A DNA stretch of 64,000 bases from Alphaproteobacteria bacterium 46_93_T64 (GTDB lineage Bacteria; Pseudomonadota; Alphaproteobacteria; Sneathiellales; Sneathiellaceae): the NCBI GenBank assembly GCA_002163135.1, contig MAAN01000004.1:1-64000 (forward strand), written 5' to 3'. Of this stretch, positions 18,243 to 26,265 are shown piece after piece. A program made the position numbers and the translations under genes. The notes under the pieces are model-generated. The model saw only the letters and a list, made by a program, of their open reading frames with translations. It was not told the origin of the DNA and searched no databases. Position 1 is the stretch's first letter. The number at the start of each line of letters is the position of its first letter.

Positions 18243-18692
18243 TTAAAAGGGCTTAACTACCACCATAATGACAATAATTATCGTTAAGATCGTCGGAAAC
18301 TCATTTGCAAACCTATAATACTTTGACGATTTTTGATTATTATCGGCTTCAAAGTCTTTACGCCATTTAGAAAGCTGACCATGGAAACCAACCATCAAAA
18401 ATAACATTGAAAGTTTGGTCCAGATCCATCCAGATGACCAGTCAACAATCCCGGGGATAGCCAATAACAGACTCCCAAAAATAAAGGTCATAATCATCGC
18501 AGGATTAATAATCCCCCTAAGAAGACGGCGTTCCATAATTTTAAAAGTTTCAGATTGAACGGATCCAATTTCTGCATCGCAGTGATAAATATACAGGCGC
18601 GGCAGATAAAACATTCCCGCCATCCACGCAATTACAGAAATAATATGAAATGCCTTGATCCACAAATAATAATCGATAAGAAAATCTTCCAT
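18243..18692 (-). CDS. hemJ: Protoporphyrinogen IX oxidase HemJ
   Basis: Membrane enzyme converting protoporphyrinogen IX to protoporphyrin IX, used by most alphaproteobacteria in place of HemG or HemY. The 149-residue protein has four hydrophobic segments, the N-terminal WIKAFHIISVIAWMAGMFYLPRLYIYH with conserved histidines, and the diagnostic C terminus RFANEFPTILTIIIVIMVVVKPF. It starts 3 bases after hemH ends, and is the last gene of the hemE-hemH-hemJ operon, so three late haem steps are encoded together. Confidence 0.93.
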   Translation of the reverse strand: MEDFLIDYYLWIKAFHIISVIAWMAGMFYLPRLYIYHCDAEIGSVQSETFKIMERRLLRGIINPAMIMTFIFGSLLLAIPGIVDWSSGWIWTKLSMLFLMVGFHGQLSKWRKDFEADNNQKSSKYYRFANEFPTILTIIIVIMVVVKPF

Positions 18693-18695
18693 AAA

Positions 18696-19733
18696 TCAGC
18701 CTTCAACTTGTAAATATTGCGCACAGCCCTTCGCAGAAACCGGACAAATTTTATTCCCGCAAGCACTTTTCATGCCGCCATCATGTCTGTTTTTAACCAG
18801 ATTTCCCAATCCTTCAATGAATTTCGGATGAGTGGTTACCGTTGGAACACGATAATAGGCTGGCACGCCGTTTTCTTTTGCAACTTCTGCATATTCTAGA
18901 TCAAGTTCGACCAGCGTTTCAGAATGTTCAGATACAAAAGCGACTGGAATGACCAAAAGAGATTTTCCCTTTGCGCCAGCTTTTTTGATTTCTTCTTCCG
19001 TATCAGGTCCAATCCATTCTACAGGTCCCACACGGCTTTGGTAACAAATCTGATATTCCAGATCATCACGATCCAATTTTTTTAAAATAGCGTCAACGGA
19101 TCGTTCTACCTGCCACGGATACGGATCACCGGAATCTACAATTTTCTTTGGAAGCCCGTGTGCCGAAAATAAAAGTTTTGGTATAGCGCCGTTGATCTGT
19201 TCCAATTTTTTAGAAATCAAATCCGCATAAGCACTAGCAAATCCGTCTTCTGCCGGATAACAACAGAAAGATGTTGTATTAGCTTCAAGACCAACCTTTT
19301 TCGCTGTTTTTCCCCATTCCTCAGCTGAAGAGGCTGTTGTTGTGGTTGAAAATTGTGGATATAGAGGCAGCAAAATAACCTCATCAGGGTCAAATTCTTT
19401 TACCGTTTTTACAATTTCACTGGCCCGTGGATGCCAATATCTCATGCACACAAAAATCTTATATTCATCCGGCAAATCACTTAAAGATTTTTCCAATGCT
19501 ACTGCCTGATCATTGGTTTGATCTAGAAGCGGAGACCTACCCCCCATATTTTTATAAATATCGCGTGCAATAGGTCCGCGTCTTTTGGAAATAACTTTAG
19601 CAACGAAAAAACGAAGCGGGGCCGGCAATCTGATGATTGCGGGATCGTTAAACAGATTGAATAAAAAAGGCTCAACCGACGCTAATTGATCGGGACCACC
19701 CAAATTAAAGAGAACTACCGCTTTGCGTGCCAA
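18696..19733 (-). CDS. hemH: Ferrochelatase
   Basis: Inserts ferrous iron into protoporphyrin IX, the final haem step. The 345-residue protein has the family start AVVLFNLGGPD, LFNDPAIIRLP, the catalytic-histidine segment LLFSAHGLPKKIVDSGDPYP, YQICYQSRVGPVEWIGPDTE and VIPVAFVSEHSETLVELD with conserved His and Glu. The C terminus carries three cysteines (325, 330, 337, in CGNKICPVSAKGC); some ferrochelatases bind a [2Fe-2S] cluster there, so a cluster is possible but not shown. It lies between hemE and hemJ on the same strand. Confidence 0.95.
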   Translation of the reverse strand: MARKAVVLFNLGGPDQLASVEPFLFNLFNDPAIIRLPAPLRFFVAKVISKRRGPIARDIYKNMGGRSPLLDQTNDQAVALEKSLSDLPDEYKIFVCMRYWHPRASEIVKTVKEFDPDEVILLPLYPQFSTTTTASSAEEWGKTAKKVGLEANTTSFCCYPAEDGFASAYADLISKKLEQINGAIPKLLFSAHGLPKKIVDSGDPYPWQVERSVDAILKKLDRDDLEYQICYQSRVGPVEWIGPDTEEEIKKAGAKGKSLLVIPVAFVSEHSETLVELDLEYAEVAKENGVPAYYRVPTVTTHPKFIEGLGNLVKNRHDGGMKSACGNKICPVSAKGCAQYLQVEG

Positions 19734-19744
19734 AGTAACCTCCG

Positions 19745-20788
19745 CTATTTTTTCCAGGCGTGAATGGTTTCTGCAAGTAAAGCTACATTTTCAGGGGGAG
19801 TTTGGGGAATAATACCGTGACCCAAGTTGAAAATATGAGGTCCGTTTGAAAGAGTTTCAAGAATTTCATGAACCCGATCAACCATCGCCTGCCCCCCTGC
19901 AACTACCATAATCGGATCAAGATTTCCTTGAACGACAACGTGAGGTTGAATGTTTTCTACAGCCCATTCAAGTGGCGTCGACGTATCAAGACTTACAGCC
20001 GTAACCCCGGTGCCTTTAACAAATTCAAGAAGATTACCAGCAATACCCTTTGGAAAGCCAATAATTGGTAGATCTGGATGCACGGCTCTAAGACCATCAA
20101 CAATTTGGCGGGTTGGCGCAATTACCCATTTACGGAACATATCGTCAGGAAGGACGCCAGCCCAAGTATCAAAAATCTGAACTGTTTCAGCACCAGCCTC
20201 AACCTGCTTTAAGAGATATTCGATCGTTGACTGAACAAGAATATCCATCAATTTCTGAAAGCCTTCAGGATCTGAATATGCCCATTTTTTTATTTCGGCA
20301 TAGTCTTTGGAGCCTTTTCCTTCAATCATATAGCTCGCAACGGTCCAGGGAGCCCCTGCAAAGCCTATTAAAGTCACATGAGAGGGTAAGGAGCTACTTA
20401 AACGGTTCACGGTCTCATACACAGGGTTTAGACGGTCATGGAGCTTATCCATGGACAGAGACGTCAGCTCTTTTGCCGAGCGAATAGGATCTAAAACGGG
20501 TCCCTCGCCTTCTTTGTAGGCAAGTGGCTGACCTAAAGCATCCGGAATAAGCAGAATATCTGCAAATAAAATTGCGGCATCGAAGTCATACCGGCGTAGG
20601 GGCTGTAATGTTACTTCTTCAGCCAAAGCAGGGTTATAGCAAAGATCCAAAAAGGATCCAGCATTGGCCCGTGTTGCACGATATTCAGGAAGATAACGTC
20701 CAGCCTGTCGCATTAGCCAGAATGGAGGACGGTCCAATTGTTCTTTGTTTAGGGCTTTAAGTAGTCTCTTTTTTGGCAATGTGGACAC
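19745..20788 (-). CDS. hemE: Uroporphyrinogen decarboxylase
   Basis: Removes four acetate carboxyls from uroporphyrinogen III to give coproporphyrinogen III. The 347-residue protein has the two family signatures [17 protein letters not shown] and [19 protein letters not shown] plus FDTWAGVL. Translation starts at GTG 20788 with an AAGG-type Shine-Dalgarno 7 bases upstream. It is the first gene of the haem operon, and its upstream region is the predicted chromosome origin, the same arrangement as in Caulobacter crescentus. Confidence 0.96.
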   Translation of the reverse strand: MSTLPKKRLLKALNKEQLDRPPFWLMRQAGRYLPEYRATRANAGSFLDLCYNPALAEEVTLQPLRRYDFDAAILFADILLIPDALGQPLAYKEGEGPVLDPIRSAKELTSLSMDKLHDRLNPVYETVNRLSSSLPSHVTLIGFAGAPWTVASYMIEGKGSKDYAEIKKWAYSDPEGFQKLMDILVQSTIEYLLKQVEAGAETVQIFDTWAGVLPDDMFRKWVIAPTRQIVDGLRAVHPDLPIIGFPKGIAGNLLEFVKGTGVTAVSLDTSTPLEWAVENIQPHVVVQGNLDPIMVVAGGQAMVDRVHEILETLSNGPHIFNLGHGIIPQTPPENVALLAETIHAWKK

Positions 20789-20863
20789 AGCCTAGCCTTC
20801 CTAAAAAGTTATCCCCTCCAATATAGTAATTATATTAATAGGAGGTTGTTGTTGTTGATACCT

Positions 20864-20878
20864 GTGAATAACGGGGAT
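20864..20878 (+). repeat. Left arm of 15-base inverted repeat in oriC
   Basis: GTGAATAACGGGGAT is the exact reverse complement of 21141-21155. It overlaps the DnaA box at 20863-20871. The arms are about 260 bases apart. Confidence 0.85.
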
Positions 20879-21140
20879 GCGTTTTCATCCACATCTTTTA
20901 TCGGCATTTTGTGGAAAAAATCCAGTAAATAGCGACTTTTGGGATAAGATCCGAATAACGGCGTTTTTCAAAGATAAAAAAACTGTGGAAAGCGGGGATA
21001 ACTTTTAGAATAGTATTTCCAGAAAAGTTATCCTCATTAATCAAAATACGTATAGACAGTTATGCACGGGTGGAAACATGTTCTAGCAAAATATGAATTA
21101 TGTGTGTGAAAGTTTTCGAATTGTTATAAAAGGCCATGTT

Positions 21141-21155
21141 ATCCCCGTTATTCAC
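21141..21155 (-). repeat. Right arm of 15-base inverted repeat in oriC
   Basis: ATCCCCGTTATTCAC, the exact reverse complement of 20864-20878, immediately followed by the perfect DnaA box TTATCCACA at 21157-21165. Confidence 0.85.
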
Positions 21156-21185
21156 GTTATCCACAGGTAAACTAGGACAGTTTTA

Positions 21186-22016
21186 ATGAGAGAATTTCAT
21201 TTGCATTTAGTTTCGGATTCAACAGGCGAGACTTTGCAATCTATTGCAAAAGCGGCTCTCGTACAGTTTGAAGATGCGGATGCTATCGAGCACGTCTGGT
21301 CTTTGACACGAACCGTACGTCAACTTGATGATATCCTTGATTCTATTGAGAAAAATCCTGGTCTTGTCCTCTTTACATTAGTGAATAAGGAAATGCGCCA
21401 AATCCTGGAACAGGGATGCCGTAAATACAACGCGCCTTGTGTTTCGATACTTGATCCCGTGATGGCATCTTTATCGCAGTTCTTGGGACAGGAAAGTCGC
21501 GGATTACCTGGCCGTCAACACACACTTGATCAAGAATATTTCTCACGCATTGATGCGCTTAATTATACAATGGCCCATGATGATGGGCAAATGCCCGACG
21601 GGTTGGATGATGCCGACATTATTCTTGTAGGTGTTTCAAGAACTTCAAAAACACCTACATCTTTTTATCTTTCACATCGGGGGATAAAAACAGCGAATGT
21701 TCCGATTGTTGTGGATTGCCCCCTGCCCGATCAGCTTTTTGAAGTGAAGAAACCATTTGTTGTGGGACTTACAACAAGTCCGGAGCGTCTCTCACAAATT
21801 CGTAAAAACCGCCTGCTTTCTCTTAAAGAGACAAATGATACCAGCTACGTAGATCTGGAACGTATTAAGGAAGAAGTCGTTGTTGCTCGCAAACTTTGTA
21901 CAAAACAAGGATGGCCGGTTATAGACGTATCGCGACGGTCTGTTGAAGAAACAGCTGCGCAGATTATAACGCTATATAATCGCAGGTTTTCAGATGAAGA
22001 GAAATTATTGACATGA
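21186..22016 (+). CDS. ppsR: Pyruvate,phosphate dikinase / PEP synthase regulatory kinase-phosphorylase (DUF299)
   Basis: Bifunctional ADP-dependent kinase and phosphate-dependent pyrophosphorylase controlling PPDK or PEP synthase. The 276-residue protein shows the family start FHLHLVSDSTGETLQSIAKA, the P-loop-like GVSRTSKTP (149-157) and TSFYLSHRGIKTANVPIV. The target enzyme is not in this window, so whether it acts on PpdK or PpsA is open. It lies immediately beside oriC, as its orthologue does in Caulobacter, and overlaps maf by 4 bases (ATGA). Confidence 0.93.
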   Translation: MREFHLHLVSDSTGETLQSIAKAALVQFEDADAIEHVWSLTRTVRQLDDILDSIEKNPGLVLFTLVNKEMRQILEQGCRKYNAPCVSILDPVMASLSQFLGQESRGLPGRQHTLDQEYFSRIDALNYTMAHDDGQMPDGLDDADIILVGVSRTSKTPTSFYLSHRGIKTANVPIVVDCPLPDQLFEVKKPFVVGLTTSPERLSQIRKNRLLSLKETNDTSYVDLERIKEEVVVARKLCTKQGWPVIDVSRRSVEETAAQIITLYNRRFSDEEKLLT

Positions 22017-22624
22017 ATAACGTCCAGACTTCACAGATAATATTGGCGTCCTCCAGTCAATCGCGTGCAAAATTGCTAAAAGATGCCGGACTAACCTTCG
22101 ATTGTATTGCCCCAAGTGTGGACGAAGAAGAAGTAAAGCATTCCTTGCAGGCAGCTGGAGCATCTGCCGCTGATACAGCCGTTGCTCTTGCAGAACTTAA
22201 AGCCTTGCGGATATCGCGGGAATGCCCGGACCACTATGTAATCGGGGCTGATCAGATGCTGGAATGCGGTGGAATTTGGTTTGATAAACCCGCTGATATG
22301 ACCCATGCGCGGGCACATTTATCGGCGCTTCGTGGGAAAACCCACACTTTGCAAAATGCCGTTTGTATCGCTAAAGGAAACGCGATTATTTGGCATCACA
22401 TTAATGAAGCCAGACTTTCAATGCGAAAGTTTAGCGATGAATTTCTGGATGACTATCTGGATCAAGCCGGAACTGAAATTCTGTATTCTGTAGGCGCTTA
22501 TCAATTAGAAGCCAGAGGATCTCAGCTTTTTAATAAAGTTGATGGGGATTTTTTCTCGATTTTGGGGCTGCCATTACTTCCCCTTCTTGATTTTCTCCGA
22601 GGATACAAGGTCGTTTTACCATGA
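22013..22624 (+). CDS. maf: Maf family nucleoside triphosphate pyrophosphatase
   Basis: Hydrolyses non-canonical or pyrimidine nucleoside triphosphates to monophosphates. The 203-residue protein has the Maf signature ILASSSQSRAKLLKDAGL, the conserved D/E cluster IAPSVDEEEVK, and GADQMLECGG (the usual GADQ motif), with K-PAD. Start and stop both overlap neighbours by 4 bases (ATGA with ppsR and with aroE), so translation is coupled in the ppsR-maf-aroE-coaE-dnaQ operon. Confidence 0.92.
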   Translation: MNNVQTSQIILASSSQSRAKLLKDAGLTFDCIAPSVDEEEVKHSLQAAGASAADTAVALAELKALRISRECPDHYVIGADQMLECGGIWFDKPADMTHARAHLSALRGKTHTLQNAVCIAKGNAIIWHHINEARLSMRKFSDEFLDDYLDQAGTEILYSVGAYQLEARGSQLFNKVDGDFFSILGLPLLPLLDFLRGYKVVLP

Positions 22625-23472
22625 AACTTAACGCAGGTGTTATGGGCTCGCCCATTTCTCATTCACTCTCCCCTCGCCTTCACGGATACTGGATCAAGAA
22701 GTATGGATTGGATGCCTCCTACTTAGCCCGCGAAGTGAAACCTGAAATTCTTGAACAGACGCTTAAAGATCTCCCTAGACTGTGTTTAGAGCAGGGAGAG
22801 CGGTTTCGGGGCACAAACTTGACCATACCTCTTAAGGAAAAGGCGCTGGAAATAGTAGATATTCTGGAGCCTTCTGCTGAGAAAATAGGGGCCGTAAATA
22901 CTGTTATTGTGGCAGAAGATGGAAAACTCATCGGTAGAAATACGGATGGGATTGGATTTAGAGATAACCTTGCCGAAAAAGTGGATGTTGCAAGTTTTAA
23001 GGGCGCAACAGCGCTAGTTTTAGGTGCTGGCGGGGCAGCGAAAGCGATTGTTTATGCCCTTCAGGAAATGGGATTTTCAAAGATTTTGATCACAAACCGC
23101 ACCGAAGCACGCGCGCAGGAACTTGCAAATCATTCTGGAGGCGCAACAAACTCCATCAAATGGTCTGAAAAAGAAACGTATCTTCGGGATGTTGATCTTT
23201 TAGTAAATACGACAAGTCTTGGAATGGCAGGGCAACCTTCTCTTGAAATATCGCTGGAGGGTTTGAAAACCCGCGCTGTCGTTACCGATATTGTGTATGT
23301 TCCGCTAAAAACAGACTTGTTACTGGAAGCGGAAAAAGGAGGTCATGTGGCCGTTGACGGATTGGGAATGTTATTGCATCAGGCAAAAGCAGGTTTTGAG
23401 GCGTGGTTTGGGGTAAAAGTAGAAGTTAATGCAGATTTACGAGCTTATGTACTGGAAGGACTGAAAAAGTAA
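22621..23472 (+). CDS. aroE: Shikimate dehydrogenase
   Basis: NADP-dependent reduction of 3-dehydroshikimate in aromatic amino-acid synthesis. The 283-residue product has the substrate motif SHSLSPRLH near the N terminus, the catalytic lysine segment NLTIPLKE, NTDGIGF, the Rossmann loop VLGAGGAAKAIVYAL and the C-terminal GLGMLLHQAKAGFEAWFG. It overlaps maf by 4 bases and coaE by 1 base. Confidence 0.95.
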   Translation: MKLNAGVMGSPISHSLSPRLHGYWIKKYGLDASYLAREVKPEILEQTLKDLPRLCLEQGERFRGTNLTIPLKEKALEIVDILEPSAEKIGAVNTVIVAEDGKLIGRNTDGIGFRDNLAEKVDVASFKGATALVLGAGGAAKAIVYALQEMGFSKILITNRTEARAQELANHSGGATNSIKWSEKETYLRDVDLLVNTTSLGMAGQPSLEISLEGLKTRAVVTDIVYVPLKTDLLLEAEKGGHVAVDGLGMLLHQAKAGFEAWFGVKVEVNADLRAYVLEGLKK

Positions 23473-24080
23473 TGAGTTTAAAAATAATTGGTCTAACCGG
23501 CTCCATCGGTATGGGTAAATCCACAGTTGGCAAAATGTTCGAGCAAGAAGGCATTCCGATTTACAATGTAGATGCTGAAATTCACAAACTTTACGAGGTT
23601 GGCGGCGCAGCGGTTGAACCTCTTCGTGCTGAGTTTCCAGAAGCAATTGTCGATAATCGCGTTGATCGCCCAACACTCAGTAAACTTGTCCTTGGAAATG
23701 ATGCTGCCATTAAAAGATTAGAACGTGTTGTTCATCCCTTAGTAGGACAGCACCGAGCTGGTTTTTTAAGCGATGCAGCAGATGCCAGTAACTCTATGGT
23801 AGTTCTGGATGTCCCTTTGATTTTTGAAACTGGCGGAGAAGCCAATTTTGATAAAATAGTTGTGGTAAGTGCGCCCGCAGATATTCAAAAATCAAGAGTT
23901 CTTGCGCGAGATGATATGACAGAGGAGAAATTCCTTTCTATTCTGGAACGTCAAACACCGGATGCTATCAAACGGGAAAAAGCAGATTTCGTGATTAATA
24001 CGAATTGCAGTGAAGAAGACACGCGCGATCAAGTGATAAGCCTAATTGCAACGTTAAAAGAAGAGTTTGCTCATGCGTGA
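23472..24080 (+). CDS. coaE: Dephospho-CoA kinase
   Basis: Final step of coenzyme A synthesis, phosphorylating the ribose 3'-hydroxyl. The 202-residue protein has the Walker A loop GLTGSIGMGKST (residues 7-18), the substrate segment YNVDAEIHKLYE, and VVLDVPLIFETGGE. The stop codon overlaps the start of dnaQ by 8 bases; the gene order maf-aroE-coaE-dnaQ is conserved in alphaproteobacteria. Confidence 0.95.
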   Translation: MSLKIIGLTGSIGMGKSTVGKMFEQEGIPIYNVDAEIHKLYEVGGAAVEPLRAEFPEAIVDNRVDRPTLSKLVLGNDAAIKRLERVVHPLVGQHRAGFLSDAADASNSMVVLDVPLIFETGGEANFDKIVVVSAPADIQKSRVLARDDMTEEKFLSILERQTPDAIKREKADFVINTNCSEEDTRDQVISLIATLKEEFAHA

Positions 24081-24741
24081 GATAGCACTCGATACAGAAA
24101 CGACAGGATTTGACCCCTCCAACGGAGATCGGATCGTTGAAATCGGATGTGTGGAGCTGGATAACTTCATGGCAACGGGACGAGTGTTTCATTGCTACAT
24201 CAACCCTGAGCGAGATATGCCTGATGGCGCGTTTAAAGTTCATGGGTTGAGCGAACAGTTTCTTAAAAAACATAAGGTTATGGCTGCTGAAATGGACGGC
24301 TTCCTTAAGTTTATTGGCGATTCAAATCTTATCATTCACAACGCTGAATTTGATATGAAGTTTATTAATGCGGAATTGATCCGCATGAAACGTCTTCCGC
24401 TGCCTATGAGCCGTTCTATCGATACAGTGGCGATGGCAAGGAAAATGTTTCCAGGCGCACAGGCAAATCTTGATGCGCTTTGCCGCAGATTTGAAATTGA
24501 TAATTCTGCTCGTACAAAGCATGGCGCGCTTTTGGATGCTGAATTGTTGGCAGAGGTATATCTGGAGCTTCGTGGGGGCCGTCAAACAGGCTTCTCGTTG
24601 GGATCAGGCAAAGACGCAGGCCCGGTAATTTCAGCTAAATCAGTCGCACGACCGCAACGTGCTCACGCTCCGACAGAAGAAGAACTGAAAACCCATGCAG
24701 AGTTTATGGAAAAAATCAGCGATCCGATCTGGAAGAAGTAA
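24073..24741 (+). CDS. dnaQ: DNA polymerase III epsilon subunit (3'-5' proofreading exonuclease)
   Basis: Proofreading exonuclease of the replicative polymerase. The 222-residue product has the ExoI motif DTETTGF (7-13), ExoII HNAEFDMKFINAE, and ExoIII with HGALLDAELLAEVYLEL. The C-terminal tail (RPQRAHAPTEEELKTHAEFM, then EKISDPIWKK) is the usual polymerase-binding region. I chose ATG 24073 (MREIALDTETTG); a TTG at 24067 would add two residues. It is the last gene of the oriC-proximal operon. Confidence 0.95.
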   Translation: MREIALDTETTGFDPSNGDRIVEIGCVELDNFMATGRVFHCYINPERDMPDGAFKVHGLSEQFLKKHKVMAAEMDGFLKFIGDSNLIIHNAEFDMKFINAELIRMKRLPLPMSRSIDTVAMARKMFPGAQANLDALCRRFEIDNSARTKHGALLDAELLAEVYLELRGGRQTGFSLGSGKDAGPVISAKSVARPQRAHAPTEEELKTHAEFMEKISDPIWKK

Positions 24742-24815
24742 AACGTAACCTCTGCCGAGGCTAAAAACACAGTATTCTATCCCCAAATACGGTCCAAAAT
24801 TTTCTTGCCTTGATA

Positions 24816-24860
24816 TAATACCATATGGTGTTATATATGTGATACCTTTTGGTGTTATAT
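24816..24860. promoter_or_regulatory. Tandem operator upstream of the arsR-like gene
   Basis: Two near-identical direct copies: AATACCATATGGTGTTATAT (24817-24836) and GATACCTTTTGGTGTTATAT (24841-24860). The first is also an imperfect palindrome, TAATACCATATGGTGTTA. They end 10 bases before the chosen start codon of the regulator, over the region where its promoter must be, so autorepression by the ArsR-like protein is the natural inference. Confidence 0.65.
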
Positions 24861-24870
24861 GGAGCGATTT

Positions 24871-25212
24871 ATGATAATAGATGAGCAAGGAGCATTTCGG
24901 GCATTAGCTGACCCAACACGTCGGCGCATTCTTAAACATCTTAGTAAAAATGATCTCACCATTGCTGAAGTCGCTGACAAATTTTCTATTACCCGCGGCG
25001 CCATAAAAAAGCATCTGGGAATTCTAGAGGAGGGACAATTAATCACCGTTACACCGCAAGGACGGGAACGGATTAATAAACTTCATCCTGAAGGTCTAAA
25101 AGCCGCTGCAGAATGGATGAGTTACTTCAGTCATTTCTGGGACGATAAACTTGCAAGTCTGCAAAACGCCATAGAAGAAAATACAGATAAGGATGAGAAA
25201 CATGACAAATGA
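24871..25212 (+). CDS. ArsR-family winged-helix transcriptional regulator
   Basis: A 113-residue regulator with the family start FRALADPTRRRILKHLSKN, a winged helix (TIAEVADKFSITRGAIKKHL, GILEEGQLITVTPQGRERI) and no metal-binding cysteines. It belongs to the non-metal ArsR subgroup that is paired with SRPBCC (AHSA1-type) proteins. I chose ATG 24871, which has GGAG 7 bases upstream; an ATG at 24859 lies inside the second operator copy and lacks a Shine-Dalgarno. It overlaps the SRPBCC gene by 11 bases. Confidence 0.88.
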   Translation: MIIDEQGAFRALADPTRRRILKHLSKNDLTIAEVADKFSITRGAIKKHLGILEEGQLITVTPQGRERINKLHPEGLKAAAEWMSYFSHFWDDKLASLQNAIEENTDKDEKHDK

Positions 25213-25627
25213 CACGTTGATCAAAACAGTATTTTTTAAAGCATCCATGGAAACGGTTTGGGCTTTTCTGACGGAAAAAGAAAAACTGGCGAGATGGTTT
25301 CACGAGGCAGAAGCCGATTTGGTGGAAGGTGAGAGCTTTGCTCTGATCAAAAACGAAGACGATGGTTCCAAAACACGGATGTGCTGGGGGACCGTTCAAA
25401 AAATGAACCGCCCTTTTGAGCTTGTATACAGTTTCACTATAAAGCCGCTTGAAGGATCGTTGACTAAAGTCACGTGGTCCTTAGAAGAGGTTGCGGGTGG
25501 TACCAAGCTTACTCTTAAACATGAAGGTATTGCAGCCGCAAGCGGGGAGGCAGCACTTGGTTTACTACTCGCCCTTGAAAAAGGATGGGATGCTCATTTG
25601 GCTCATTTACGTGAATTGGCATCATAA
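25202..25627 (+). CDS. SRPBCC (AHSA1/START-like) domain protein
   Basis: A 141-residue single-domain protein with the AHSA1-type pattern: IKTVFFKASMETVWAFLTEK, EKLARWFHEAEADLV, WGTVQKMNRPFELVYSF, and the C-terminal LEKGWDAHLAHLREL helix. Such proteins bind hydrophobic ligands, and pairs with ArsR regulators are common, but the ligand is unknown. The start at 25202 has AAGGAT as Shine-Dalgarno. A strong terminator follows. Confidence 0.87.
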   Translation: MTNDTLIKTVFFKASMETVWAFLTEKEKLARWFHEAEADLVEGESFALIKNEDDGSKTRMCWGTVQKMNRPFELVYSFTIKPLEGSLTKVTWSLEEVAGGTKLTLKHEGIAAASGEAALGLLLALEKGWDAHLAHLRELAS

Positions 25628-25633
25628 AGTCAC

Positions 25634-25670
25634 AAAAAAAGGCCGCAAGGACATCCCTGCGGCCTTTCTA
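25634..25670. terminator. Bidirectional rho-independent terminator between SRPBCC gene and secB
   Basis: A perfect 10-base stem (AAAGGCCGCA / TGCGGCCTTT) with a 10-base loop, flanked by an A-run on one side and TTT on the other. It separates two convergent genes and should act in both directions. Confidence 0.85.
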
Positions 25671-25687
25671 ATTATTAACAGAAAAGC

Positions 25688-26176
25688 TTAGGCAGTGCCT
25701 GCACTTGCTTCTTCTGCTTCTTGAGATTTGTGAGCTTGGAACAGTCCCGCAAAGTCAATTGGATCCAACTGCAATGGTGAGAATCCACCATCACGTGTCG
25801 CATCAGATACTACACGGCGTGCAAATGGGAAGAGAAGACGCGGGCATTCAATCATGCACATCATTTCAAGAGCTTCAGGTGGGAAGTTCTTAATTAGGAA
25901 CAAGCCGCCATAGACAAGTTCAACGATAAACGCTGTCTCGTCTTCGTGTTTCGCCGTCGTCTGGATGCGAAGTTCAATTTCGAAATTTTCTTCGTTCAAA
26001 GCACGCGCCTGAACATTGATACCAAGCTCAACAGTTGGTTGCGGCAATTCTGGATTTAGACTTGCCGGAGCGTTAGGATTTTCAAAAGAAAGATCCTTAA
26101 TATACTGAGTGATGATGGACATAATCGGTCCCTCTTCAGTCTCAGCAGCTCCTGTTTCCAGATCATTTTCTGCCAT
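25688..26176 (-). CDS. secB: Protein-export chaperone SecB
   Basis: Cytoplasmic tetrameric chaperone that keeps preproteins unfolded and hands them to SecA. The 162-residue protein shows IITQYIKDLSFENPNAP, the central FEIELRIQTTAKHEDETAFI, VELVYGGLFLIKNFP, and the conserved CPRLLFPFARRVVSDATRDGGF, with an acidic tail. I chose ATG 26176 with GGGAG upstream; the in-frame TTG at 26194 lies within that Shine-Dalgarno. It sits beside fxsA as in many alphaproteobacteria. Confidence 0.95.
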   Translation of the reverse strand: MAENDLETGAAETEEGPIMSIITQYIKDLSFENPNAPASLNPELPQPTVELGINVQARALNEENFEIELRIQTTAKHEDETAFIVELVYGGLFLIKNFPPEALEMMCMIECPRLLFPFARRVVSDATRDGGFSPLQLDPIDFAGLFQAHKSQEAEEASAGTA

Positions 26177-26265
26177 AGTGTTTGTGTCTCCCAAAATTGG
26201 CTGGAGTTTTGTAAAAAAGTTGTTCTTTGGCTAACATGTATTGTTCATTGCTACAAGCACAAGAA

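Larger units (their letters stand above)
20789..21185. other. oriC: Predicted chromosomal replication origin (oriC)
   Basis: This 397-base gap between divergent hemE and ppsR is the location of oriC in Caulobacter. It holds DnaA boxes fitting TTWTNCACA at 20863-20871 (minus), 20910-20918 (minus) and 21157-21165 (plus, TTATCCACA). One-mismatch boxes lie at 20885-20893, 20984-20992, 21060-21068 and 21148-21156. The related word TTATCC recurs at 20809, 21028 and 21139 (plus), and around 20942 and 20996 (minus). An AT-rich stretch (about 20820-20842) could unwind. A 15-base inverted repeat brackets the region. Genes on both sides point away from it. No GANTC site was seen here. Confidence 0.85.
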
